Source of the DNA: Treponema sp.
GTDB taxonomy: Bacteria > Spirochaetota > Spirochaetia > Treponematales > Treponemataceae
Assembly (NCBI GenBank): GCA_024402635.1
Contig: JAKSTJ010000004.1
Location: forward strand, 1-64,000
DNA: 64,000 bases
Reading direction: 5' to 3'
The notes beneath the pieces were generated by a model. That model was not told where the DNA came from. It ran no database searches and was given only the letters and a program-made list of their open reading frames with translations. Position 1 is the stretch's first letter. Every line of letters begins with the position of its first letter. The translations under genes and the position numbers were made by a program. Shown piece after piece: positions 41,709 to 50,475 of this stretch.

Positions 41709-44525
41709 ATGTTACTTGTGAAAGAATCAGTTTTATCCTACGGAACTTTTGTTTCCGGTTCTACAAAGTCAAAGAAAAATATTAAAAACTCTGAAAAAAT
41801 ACACAGTAATCCTGCTGAAAAATTAGGAATTTTCGAAGAATTACCTGAAGTTTTATCTGAAAAAGCCAGCGTAAATTTGCTTGATAATATTCTAGATGAA
41901 ATTTCCAGTGAGTATTCAAAAAAGAATGATGAAAAAATTTCAGAAGAAACTGTGAAGTCTTCTGAAGATAACGTTGAAGTAATTGAAGAAGAGGAAGCTG
42001 AAGAAGAAGATCCTTTCCCCAGAAGCGAAATTCCTTCAATCACAGACATAATGAATGCCGGTGAAGAAAAATCTGCTGAAGAAAATCTGGCACCGGTAGA
42101 AAATAATTTTACAGAAGAAAAACCTTTGTCTGATTCAAAAACTGAAACAACTCCAAAAGAAATTATTGATTTTTCAGAAGAAAATAATTTAACTGAAGAA
42201 TCTGTTCTGGATTGGGAAGTTCCATATTATGATGATACGGAAAATCGTGGAAAAAACAAAATTTCTGAAAAAAAATTCATTCCTGCTGAAAAGAAATTAA
42301 AAACAGAAGAAATTTCGGTAAAGCCTGAAAAAATCAAAGAAAAAAAGGAAAAAATAAAAAAAGAAAAATCTGTAAGGGTTAATAAAACTGTTAAAGAAAG
42401 TACTGATTCTAAAAAATCCGAAATTGAAAAAGACAGTAAGAAAATTCAAAAGGTAAAAAGACCAATAGGTTTTGTTTTAATAGCCATTATTTCCATCATT
42501 GTTATTGTTTCTCTTGCAATGGTTACTGTGATTGTTTCAAAAACTACAACTGACGATACAATCGTAACTGCTGAAACTAACAATCGTACTCAAAATGACC
42601 GGGCCGCCAGCGACTGTGAATCCCGGCTTTCCAATGTCATTTCTTCTGTTGAAATGTTTTATTATCTTGTTGAATCTTCTGTTAATCAGGAAATTGAAGT
42701 TGATTCTACAGCTAAAAGATTTTTTGAAGGTAATAAAGATGTTGGCGGAGTTTATTTTATTAATTCCAACAAAAAATTTATTAATTATCAATTTTTTTCA
42801 GAAAGAGAAATAAATACCGCTTTATTTGACAGTTATATTTCACAGGAAGAAGAAATTATTGATTCTTTGGTTCCTGGTGTTTCTCAAATAAATAATACAT
42901 CTCCATTTTTTGGAACTTCTTCTCTGATGATTTTCTGTACATTTCAGTCTGGTTCTGTTTCTGAAAAGGCTATTGTGTTTATTTCTTCCGAGAAACTTCA
43001 GGAAAATCTTTCAAATAATACAATTAATCTTTCCTTCATTGTAAATAATAAAGGTGAAGTTCTTGTTCATCCGGATATTTCGATTATGAAAAATGGTTTA
43101 AATTTTTCAAATCATCAGGTTGTTTCAAGAATGATGGAAAGCGGTTCCTTAAATGAACAGTTTACCTATGTAAATAATGATGAGGAACAGATAATAGGTG
43201 CTTATAAAAAAATCTCTGTTGCAGGTTGTTCTGTAATTACTGAAGTTCATACAGAAATAATTCTTGAAGGTGTAAAAAGTACAATCAGAGGAAATATTTA
43301 TCTTACAATTGCCATTCTTGCAATTTCGATTATGGTAATCTGGTTTTTCTCTTCAAGTTTGAGTACCCCTTTAAAAACTTTAACAGCTGTTACTAATGAA
43401 ATTAATCAGGGAAACTTTAATACTGATTTATTTAATGAATTAAGTGACAACAGAAAAGATGAAATCGGCGTTTTAATAAAAAGTACAAAAGCTGAACGAA
43501 AAATGCTTAATGCTGTAACTCGACTTACAAATCCTGCTGTTACAAGAGCAATTGTTCGTGATGAAATTGATATGCTGCCTCATTTTAAGGATATTACTAT
43601 TTTCTTTAGTGATATTCGTGGTTTTACAGCAATTTCAGATCAGTTTAATAAACAGTATGGAAAAGATTCTGCAGGTGAAATCATCAGTTTTTTAAATGAT
43701 TATATGGCAAGAATGGTAACCTGTATAACAATAACTGGTGGAACTGTTGATAAATTTGAAGGAGACGCTATTATGGCTGCCTGGGGAGTTCTTCGAAATG
43801 ATAAACTTGATTTTGAAAATCTCCCTGATTCTGATGAAGAAAAATTAAAATTAAAAGCAGAACATGAAGCCCACGTTGTTGAAGATGCATTGAATTCAAT
43901 AAGAGCAGGAATTGCAATGCGTTATTCATTGGCAAAATATAATAAAGATGCAGCAGAATATACAAAAAATAATCCTGGAAAATACAAACCGGTAATCAGA
44001 ATTGGAGCTGGAATAAATACTGGCCGTGCAACTGTTGGATTTATGGGTTCCGAAGTTTATAAACTTGAACATTCATCAATTGGTGATGATGTAAATCTTG
44101 CTTCAAGAACCGAAAGTTCTAATAAACTTTGTGGAACTGATATGCTGATTACTCAGAATACTTATGATATTTTGAAATATAAATATATTCGTTGTGAAGA
44201 AAATAATTTTACAATTGCAGAAGAAAATCTTAAAAATGAAATTGTTGTAGAAATGATTCCTGTTGCTTTTGATGTAAAAGGAAAGGGACAGCAGCATTTC
44301 TATGGAATTGTAAATATGCCTGCATTTGATGTTCTGGAATTCTTTAAAGCAGAAAATACAGAATATGCAAATCCTGATTTTAAGGTAGATGAAGATTGTC
44401 TTAAAACCGTTGGTCCTGAAGGTCCAAAAACTCTGAATGAAGTAAGAGATCTTTTAGGAATTCCTGTACCAGATTTTTCTAAGGTAAACCTTAATGAAGA
44501 AGAAAACAAAGTCAAGATTAGCTAG
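41709..44525 (+). CDS. Class III adenylate/guanylate cyclase with periplasmic sensor
   Basis: About 938 residues. A long Lys/Glu-rich, apparently disordered cytoplasmic N-terminus (1-250) is followed by a membrane segment (about 253-278), a periplasmic Cache-like sensor (280-525), a second segment (530-550), a HAMP-type linker and a class III catalytic domain. Metal-binding Asp635 (FFSDIRGFT) and Asp686 (KFEGDAIMA) are intact, with GAGINTGRATVGFMGS and SIGDDVNLASR after. cAMP rather than cGMP is assumed from family abundance. I start at ATG 41709; TTG 41697 is possible and neither has a good ribosome site. It overlaps the FecR gene by 32 bases. Confidence 0.92.
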   Translation: MLLVKESVLSYGTFVSGSTKSKKNIKNSEKIHSNPAEKLGIFEELPEVLSEKASVNLLDNILDEISSEYSKKNDEKISEETVKSSEDNVEVIEEEEAEEEDPFPRSEIPSITDIMNAGEEKSAEENLAPVENNFTEEKPLSDSKTETTPKEIIDFSEENNLTEESVLDWEVPYYDDTENRGKNKISEKKFIPAEKKLKTEEISVKPEKIKEKKEKIKKEKSVRVNKTVKESTDSKKSEIEKDSKKIQKVKRPIGFVLIAIISIIVIVSLAMVTVIVSKTTTDDTIVTAETNNRTQNDRAASDCESRLSNVISSVEMFYYLVESSVNQEIEVDSTAKRFFEGNKDVGGVYFINSNKKFINYQFFSEREINTALFDSYISQEEEIIDSLVPGVSQINNTSPFFGTSSLMIFCTFQSGSVSEKAIVFISSEKLQENLSNNTINLSFIVNNKGEVLVHPDISIMKNGLNFSNHQVVSRMMESGSLNEQFTYVNNDEEQIIGAYKKISVAGCSVITEVHTEIILEGVKSTIRGNIYLTIAILAISIMVIWFFSSSLSTPLKTLTAVTNEINQGNFNTDLFNELSDNRKDEIGVLIKSTKAERKMLNAVTRLTNPAVTRAIVRDEIDMLPHFKDITIFFSDIRGFTAISDQFNKQYGKDSAGEIISFLNDYMARMVTCITITGGTVDKFEGDAIMAAWGVLRNDKLDFENLPDSDEEKLKLKAEHEAHVVEDALNSIRAGIAMRYSLAKYNKDAAEYTKNNPGKYKPVIRIGAGINTGRATVGFMGSEVYKLEHSSIGDDVNLASRTESSNKLCGTDMLITQNTYDILKYKYIRCEENNFTIAEENLKNEIVVEMIPVAFDVKGKGQQHFYGIVNMPAFDVLEFFKAENTEYANPDFKVDEDCLKTVGPEGPKTLNEVRDLLGIPVPDFSKVNLNEEENKVKIS
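44480..44493 (+). promoter_or_regulatory. Hairpin holding the ribosome site of the FecR-domain gene
   Basis: TAAGG (44480-44484), loop TAAA, CCTTA (44489-44493), directly before the ATG at 44494. AAGG is the probable Shine-Dalgarno site, so the stem would hide it until ribosomes translating the end of the cyclase gene open it. Confidence 0.45.
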
Positions 44526-47286
44526 TTTTTTTGTTGTCTCATTATGTCTTTTAGTTTTTGTTTTAAGTATTTTTTTCTTCTGGAAAAACTTAAACAGGGT
44601 TACTGTACGCTCTGATATTCAGGAAATTGGAACAATTCAGTTTAAATATAAAATTGCTCAAAGAAAATTTGTTGATCGTGTAGCCTGGGAACGTTTACAG
44701 CAGAATTCTGTTTTATATAACGGAGATACAATTCGTACTGCTGATGGGGCCATGGCAAAGCTTTTTATAGACAAAACCACAATTGAAGTTTATGAATCAA
44801 CAATGATTCAGATTTTCTACAACAGCGATACAGGTGTTAATCTTTCTGTTAATTCTGGTGACATTTCCATTGATACAACCTCTGCTGATCGAAGTATAAA
44901 TGTTAATTTTTCAAATGGTCAGGCCTTTGTTCTTGAAGCAGGTTCCAAAGTTTCAGTACAGTCTGGAGAGTTAAATAATCTTTCTGTTTTATCCGGAATT
45001 GCTTTATTCACTGATGACAAAGGACTTGTATCAGAAATTTCGGAAGGACAAACTGTAAGAGTAAATGAAGAAGGAAATATTCGGAAAGTTCCTCTTTCAA
45101 TTACCTCTGTTACTGATAATGTAAGACTTTTAACTTTAGATAATTCTCCAAAGAAAGTTCTTTTACAGTGGAGATTAAATGATTCTTCATATTCTCCAGT
45201 TGTAGTTGAAACTTATGCAGATAAAGATTTTGAAATTCTTGAGAATGTATTTGTTGTAGAAGACAGTAATTCCATAAATATTGATGCTCCTGTAGGTAGA
45301 TTGTATTGGAAAGCTTATCTTGAAAATAATAAAAATGATTTTGTGTCTGGAAAAATCTCTGTTGAAAACGCAGATGCGGTTGAACTTGTTTCACCGGCGC
45401 CAGAACAGATTTTTACAACATCAGCATTAGAATCTTCCGTATATTTTTCATGGAAAGGAAATAATTTTGCTGATTATTATCTTTTTGAATTATCAGAAAC
45501 TCCAGATTATAGTAATCCAATTGTTTCCCAGAAAGTTTATTCAGATTCATACAATTGTTCCAAAATTCAAAAAGGAAACTATTACTGGCGTGTTACACCA
45601 TTTTATTCAACAAATGACATTGGATTGGGAAAATCAACAGACAGTAATTCTTTCAAAATAAATCTGATGGAATATCCTAAAGCTCCGGTTCTTGTTGTTC
45701 CTGCAGAAAATTCAACTGTTACTCTTTCTGATGATAAATCAAATTTATCTTTTATGTGGAAGAGTTTTGGTGAAAGTTCTGATTACAAGTTAATTGTTGC
45801 TTCTGACAGAAGTTTTTCAAGAATAATACTTGAGGAAGAATCAAATTCCAATAGATTTGAAAAACCATTTAATATTTCCGCTTTATCAGAAGGGGATTAC
45901 TATTGGAAAGTTGTTTCTACAAATGAAAAAGGTGAAGATGGTAAAAATCTTGAATCTGGTATAAGAAAGTTTTCTGTAGTTAAGTTTATTCCGGGAGAAA
46001 ACAAACTGATTTATCCTCAGGATAATTTTGCAGTAGAAGGTAAAAACTTACGCAATATTGATTTTAACTGGAAAATTGCAGAAGAAAACAAATTGAATCT
46101 TGATTATCTTTATTTACAGATTTCAGATAATTCTGGTTTTAGAAATCCTGTAATAAATCAAAAAACAAATGAAAATCATCTTACAAATTTAAAACTTAAC
46201 AGTGGAAAATACTGGTGGCGTATTGCTGTTAAAAATTCTGATTCAGATGAGCTGGTTTATTCAAAAGCCAATGTTATTCATATTCTGGAAGATTTGGTTT
46301 CTCCTGTAATTACTGCCCCTGAAGATTCCTTTGTAATAAATAAGGAAAATACGATTCAGATTAAATGGAATAAAGTTTCCGGGGCTGATTATTATAAAAT
46401 AAAAGTTTTTGATGATACTAAAGTATATTATGATCAAAAACTAACTGATTTACAGACATCTGTTTCTTTACCATCATCAATTTTTACTGTTGAAAATTCG
46501 GTTAATTTAAAATGTTCAGTGCAAGCCTTTGCTTCCGAAACAGAATTTTCTCAATTACGGTTTACAGATGAATCGGTTAAAAGTTTTACTGTAAATCTTC
46601 CATCAAAAATTATTTTAAAAACACCTGTAAATGGTTCTACAGTTTCAGGTTTAACTGCTTTGCGAAACTCTGTGAAATTTGAATGGTCTGGCAGTGAAAA
46701 TGCAAAAGAAATTCAGTTTATCTTAAAAAGAATGCAGCCTTCTGGAACAATGCAAACTGTAAAGACTGTAGATAATCCAGGTAATTCAGTTTCAATTTCA
46801 GAGCTTAGAGCAGGAAATTATGAATGGACTGTAAAAGGTCTATCGAATGGAAATATTAATATTGATTCAGATCAAACTTTTGCATTTACAATAACTCCTG
46901 TACCAGAACTGGCAGGGGCAAGACTTGTTTCTCCAGCTCCAGAGCAAATTATTGATGGAAATTATTTAATTGAAAATCAATCAGTAAGTTTCAAATGGAA
47001 AACTGTTGCAAATGCTACAGATTATACTTTTGTTTTATATCAGAAAAATGAAGACGGCAGATTAAGAAAAATTGTTTCTACGAATACAAGAAAAACGGAA
47101 TATAAAATTACAGATTTAACTGTTCTTGATGTAGGTGATTTTGAATGGCACGTTACGGCTTATGTTCATAATTCTTCTGGAGAACAGCAGCAAAAAAGTA
47201 GAGATGCAATCGGCAGATTTAAAATTCAATTTGATATGCCGGATTCAGTAAATACAAAAGATCCTGGTGCTTTATACGGAGAATAG
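44494..47286 (+). CDS. Membrane-anchored FecR-domain protein with Fn3-like modules
   Basis: 930 residues. A basic start (KKKTKSR) and one membrane segment (about 11-29) anchor a large periplasmic body. A FecR domain covers about 45-195: NSVLYNGDTIRTADGAMAKL, TTIEVYESTMIQI and a repeated SVNSGDISI/LSVLSGIALF core. The rest is a chain of six to eight beta-sandwich modules resembling fibronectin type III, each with a FxWK or YYWKV/WWRI strand (LKLNSGKYWWRIAV, LSEGDYYWKVVS). No sigma-factor gene accompanies it; the partner is a cyclase. It may sense or bind envelope or host ligands. Confidence 0.85.
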   Translation: MKKKTKSRLASFFVVSLCLLVFVLSIFFFWKNLNRVTVRSDIQEIGTIQFKYKIAQRKFVDRVAWERLQQNSVLYNGDTIRTADGAMAKLFIDKTTIEVYESTMIQIFYNSDTGVNLSVNSGDISIDTTSADRSINVNFSNGQAFVLEAGSKVSVQSGELNNLSVLSGIALFTDDKGLVSEISEGQTVRVNEEGNIRKVPLSITSVTDNVRLLTLDNSPKKVLLQWRLNDSSYSPVVVETYADKDFEILENVFVVEDSNSINIDAPVGRLYWKAYLENNKNDFVSGKISVENADAVELVSPAPEQIFTTSALESSVYFSWKGNNFADYYLFELSETPDYSNPIVSQKVYSDSYNCSKIQKGNYYWRVTPFYSTNDIGLGKSTDSNSFKINLMEYPKAPVLVVPAENSTVTLSDDKSNLSFMWKSFGESSDYKLIVASDRSFSRIILEEESNSNRFEKPFNISALSEGDYYWKVVSTNEKGEDGKNLESGIRKFSVVKFIPGENKLIYPQDNFAVEGKNLRNIDFNWKIAEENKLNLDYLYLQISDNSGFRNPVINQKTNENHLTNLKLNSGKYWWRIAVKNSDSDELVYSKANVIHILEDLVSPVITAPEDSFVINKENTIQIKWNKVSGADYYKIKVFDDTKVYYDQKLTDLQTSVSLPSSIFTVENSVNLKCSVQAFASETEFSQLRFTDESVKSFTVNLPSKIILKTPVNGSTVSGLTALRNSVKFEWSGSENAKEIQFILKRMQPSGTMQTVKTVDNPGNSVSISELRAGNYEWTVKGLSNGNINIDSDQTFAFTITPVPELAGARLVSPAPEQIIDGNYLIENQSVSFKWKTVANATDYTFVLYQKNEDGRLRKIVSTNTRKTEYKITDLTVLDVGDFEWHVTAYVHNSSGEQQQKSRDAIGRFKIQFDMPDSVNTKDPGALYGE

Positions 47287-47292
47287 GGCTGA

Positions 47293-48900
47293 TTGAAAAA
47301 TTTTAATACAAAAACAGTCATTTTAATTTTTCTCATTTTCTTATGCAATTTATCGCTTTTTGCAGAAAGTCCTAAATTTGTTCAAAGGCTTGAATGGAGT
47401 GAATCAAAGAATTCTGTAAATTATAAAGTTGAAATTCAATCTGTTGAAAATACTATTGAACCTGTTTTCTTTGTTACAAAAAATACTTACATTGAATTCT
47501 CTTTACCATCTGGTTTTTATAAATACAGAGTTTATGTATATGATTTTCTTGGAAGAGAAAGAAATGTTTCATCATGGCATGAATTTGAAATTAAAAAAGC
47601 TGTAATGCCGGAAGTTGTATCAGTTCAGGAAAAGGTTGAAGTTTCTGATGATGATAATCAGATTTCCATTCCAGTAAATGTTAAGGAAGTAAATTCTGAG
47701 TCAAAAGTTGTTCTTGTTAATACAAATACAGGAGAAGAAATAGAAGGTCAGCTTAATATTGCAGATGAAGATTCAAAAAAATATTCAGAAGCATTTATAG
47801 CTCATTTTCCTAAGGTTGAAACTGGAAACTGGAAATTAAAAATTACAAATCCTGGTGGACTTACTACAGAATCTATTCAACTGGAAATTGCAAATAAAAT
47901 TGAAAAAGAATCTGAAGAACCTGAAAAAATCGCAGAAGTAACAGAACCTGAAGAAGAAAAATCTGACGATTCTGAAAAGATTGCAGAAGTTACAGAACCT
48001 GAAGAAAATAAAACTGAAGAACCAGAAAAAATCGCAGACGTAGCAGAACCTGAAGAAGAAAAATCTGACGATTCTGAAAAGATTGCAGAAGTAACAGAAC
48101 CTGAAGAAGATAAAACTGAAGAACCAGAAAAGATTGTAGAAATAACAGAACCAGAAGAAGAAAAATCTGACGATTCTGAAAAGATTGCAGAAGTAACAGA
48201 ATCTGTCGAAGATAAAACTGAAGAACCAGAAAAGATTGCAGACGTAGCAGAACCTGAAGAAGATAAAACTGAAGAACCAGAAAAGATTGTAGAAGTTACA
48301 GAACCTGAAGAAGAAAAATCTGACGATTCTGAAAAAATCGCAGAAGTAACAGAACCTGAAGAGAAGAAACCTTATGATCCTCTCGGATTTAGTTTTAATT
48401 TTGGTGGAGCTTATTCTTTCCTTCTGCCATTACAGGAAATAAGTCTGGCAGATTATGCAGATGAACCAACTTATAGTTTAGGATTTTCATTTGCCTATGT
48501 TCCTGCCAGAAATAAAAAACTTGATTTTGGTTTTGAGCTAAGTGCTTATGTAACAAATATTACAACAAGTACAAGTTCTGTTTTTGTTTTTATGCCTTTA
48601 AGTACAATTGATTTAAGTTTAATTACAAAATTACAGCTTGTTGATGATAAATTAGCATTAAACTTGAAAACAGGTGGTGGTGTAACTTTACTCTTTACTT
48701 CTTATAAAAATAATTTATCAACAGATCCATCTGTAGATAAAATGTACGGTTACTTAAACGGAATGGCAGGTTTATCTTTAAGCTGGACACCATCTAAATT
48801 TGTTCAACTTGAAACTGGAGCAAATGCATATTTTGATTTTATTACTAATAAATTTACTATTGCAATAAATCCTTACATGGCAATTGGAGTGAGGTTTTAG
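47293..48900 (+). CDS. Outer-membrane-barrel-like protein with acidic 17-residue tandem repeats
   Basis: 535 residues, start TTG at 47293, needed to keep the signal peptide (KTVILIFLIFLCNLSLFA, cleavage before Glu); GGAG lies 11 bases upstream. Residues about 25-200 are two Ig/Fn3-like domains. Residues 208-360 are nine copies of a 17-residue unit, consensus EEPEKIAEVTEPEEEKS. The last 170 residues alternate hydrophobic strands (FSFNFGGAYSF, GFELSAYVTNI) and end in GVRF, an outer-membrane barrel C-terminus. The layout suggests a barrel with a periplasm-spanning acidic spacer. The gap to the FecR gene is six bases; the next ATG abuts the stop. Confidence 0.8.
   Translation: MKNFNTKTVILIFLIFLCNLSLFAESPKFVQRLEWSESKNSVNYKVEIQSVENTIEPVFFVTKNTYIEFSLPSGFYKYRVYVYDFLGRERNVSSWHEFEIKKAVMPEVVSVQEKVEVSDDDNQISIPVNVKEVNSESKVVLVNTNTGEEIEGQLNIADEDSKKYSEAFIAHFPKVETGNWKLKITNPGGLTTESIQLEIANKIEKESEEPEKIAEVTEPEEEKSDDSEKIAEVTEPEENKTEEPEKIADVAEPEEEKSDDSEKIAEVTEPEEDKTEEPEKIVEITEPEEEKSDDSEKIAEVTESVEDKTEEPEKIADVAEPEEDKTEEPEKIVEVTEPEEEKSDDSEKIAEVTEPEEKKPYDPLGFSFNFGGAYSFLLPLQEISLADYADEPTYSLGFSFAYVPARNKKLDFGFELSAYVTNITTSTSSVFVFMPLSTIDLSLITKLQLVDDKLALNLKTGGGVTLLFTSYKNNLSTDPSVDKMYGYLNGMAGLSLSWTPSKFVQLETGANAYFDFITNKFTIAINPYMAIGVRF
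47914..48372 (+). repeat. Nine tandem 51-bp in-frame repeats
   Basis: Nine uninterrupted 51-base units (459 bases) encode residues 208-360 of the barrel-like protein. Two alternating forms exist, ending EEEKS then DDS, and ENKT/EDKT then EEP, so the higher-order period is mostly 102 bases; alternation breaks at units 7-8. Nucleotide identity between some units is high, indicating recent duplication or conversion. Copy number probably varies between strains. Confidence 0.95.
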
Positions 48901-50475
48901 ATGAAAAGAAGCAAATATTCTATTTTTTCTATTTTATTACTTTCTCTAACGTTTATAATGGCCTCTTGTGATTTCAACTGGTTTGGAGATTTTAGTTCTG
49001 ATTTAGATGATAAAGTTTTTTCAACAATATTATTTAAATCTTCAAATTCTGTAGATGATTACAGATCCTTTGAAAAAAAATATAAAAACGGAATTACAAT
49101 TTATTCAAATGATTTACCAGATGAAAATTATCAGGGAGTAATAAATCTAAAACCGGGTTATACCTTTGTAAAATGGAATTCAACAGATTCAAGTCACGTA
49201 TTTTTTGATGAATTTAATAATATTTCAACTATTGTTACTGGACCTGAAAGTTCTATTATTGAACTTTATGCAGAATGGGAAGTTTCAGCAAATACTCCTT
49301 ATAGTGTTCATTATCATTTTCAGGATTTAACAGAAGATAGAACAGGTGTTGAATCAACCTATACCTATGATTCCTCTTTTGACCTGATTTTACATGGACA
49401 AACAGAAGATTATACAAATGTTACCCAAACTATTGATGTTCCTGGATTTGAATGTAAAACAATAGAACAGAAAATAATTAAAGGGGATGGTTCTACCGTT
49501 GTTGATGTTTATCTTGATAGAAAACAAATAGAAATTTTCTTTGATATTAATGGAACTATTAATTCTACTTTGAATTATTTTGGAACAGAAATTACAGTAC
49601 CAACCTATAATCTTGAAACTGGTTATGAAATTGGAGGATGGATAGATTCTTCTGGAAATGAACTTTTCTATTTACCATACACACCATCATCTTCAGAAAC
49701 ATTTACAGCAAAAATTATTGAATTAAGAATTGGATATAAAGTTCGTCATTATATTCAGAGTTTACAAGATGAAAATGATTATACTTTATTAAAAGAAGAA
49801 GAAAAAACTGGTTTACTTGGTACTCAAACTTCTGCTGAATTTGATAGTCCAGAAGGATTTGAACCAAAAGATTCTACTATTACTCAAATTACAATCTCTG
49901 TTGATGAAGACCAGAATATTGTAGAAATTTATTACAACCGTAAATCTTATACAGTTATTATTGATATGCAACCGGGTGTTACAGGAGATCTTTCTGACAG
50001 TCAGCCTTCTTGGACAGTTAAATATGGTACAAAAATAAATGAAATTGATATGCCTTCTATGGCTCCTGAAGGTTTTGCTCTTAAAGGTTATAGCACTTCT
50101 AAATCAGCTGATGACCTTATCAGTTATCCTTTTGAAGTTAAAGATAATATTACTTTATATGCAATCTGGACAAAAATGAATGCTTTATCAGTTTCTATTA
50201 CAAATCCGGTTTATGAAAGTGATATTGCTGCTAATCTGATTAATCTTTCTGCTTCAAAAACAGGAAATACAATTAAATTTACAGCAAATGAAAATCCTTC
50301 AATAACAAAATATATTTGGTACATTAATGGTTCGCCTGTAGCAGGCAATTCAAGTTCTTCTGAATATATTATTGGAAATGAAATTGGAACCTTTGAAATA
50401 GTACTTATTGTTATTTATAATGGCGAATCTTATGCTGCAACCATAAATGTTACAATTGAAAAGGGAGATTTATAA
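48901..50475 (+). CDS. Surface-type lipoprotein with MucBP-like and InlB-like repeats
   Basis: 524 residues with lipobox FIMASC (Cys23). It contains repeats of the InlB B-repeat / Listeria-Bacteroides type, recognisable by GYTFVKWN, GYEIGGWIDSSGNELF and ALKGYSTSKSADD followed by ITLYAIW. Between them are MucBP-like units (YSVHYHFQDLTEDRTGV, VRHYIQSLQDENDY, each with a YxxRKxY/VDVYLDRK end). The C-terminal 90 residues look Ig-like. Such repeats usually bind glycans or host proteins. Its ATG directly follows the barrel gene stop, and its own stop shares a base with the next start (TAATG). Confidence 0.85.
   Translation: MKRSKYSIFSILLLSLTFIMASCDFNWFGDFSSDLDDKVFSTILFKSSNSVDDYRSFEKKYKNGITIYSNDLPDENYQGVINLKPGYTFVKWNSTDSSHVFFDEFNNISTIVTGPESSIIELYAEWEVSANTPYSVHYHFQDLTEDRTGVESTYTYDSSFDLILHGQTEDYTNVTQTIDVPGFECKTIEQKIIKGDGSTVVDVYLDRKQIEIFFDINGTINSTLNYFGTEITVPTYNLETGYEIGGWIDSSGNELFYLPYTPSSSETFTAKIIELRIGYKVRHYIQSLQDENDYTLLKEEEKTGLLGTQTSAEFDSPEGFEPKDSTITQITISVDEDQNIVEIYYNRKSYTVIIDMQPGVTGDLSDSQPSWTVKYGTKINEIDMPSMAPEGFALKGYSTSKSADDLISYPFEVKDNITLYAIWTKMNALSVSITNPVYESDIAANLINLSASKTGNTIKFTANENPSITKYIWYINGSPVAGNSSSSEYIIGNEIGTFEIVLIVIYNGESYAATINVTIEKGDL

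Noticed and set aside
44494-47286. Possible FecI/FecR iron-regulation locus
   Set aside because: No ECF sigma-factor or TonB-receptor gene is nearby; the co-translated partner is a nucleotide cyclase.
47914-48372. Regularly spaced direct repeats that could suggest a CRISPR array
   Set aside because: The 51-bp units are contiguous with no unique spacers, keep one reading frame and encode a coherent 17-residue repeat inside a larger gene. No cas gene is near.
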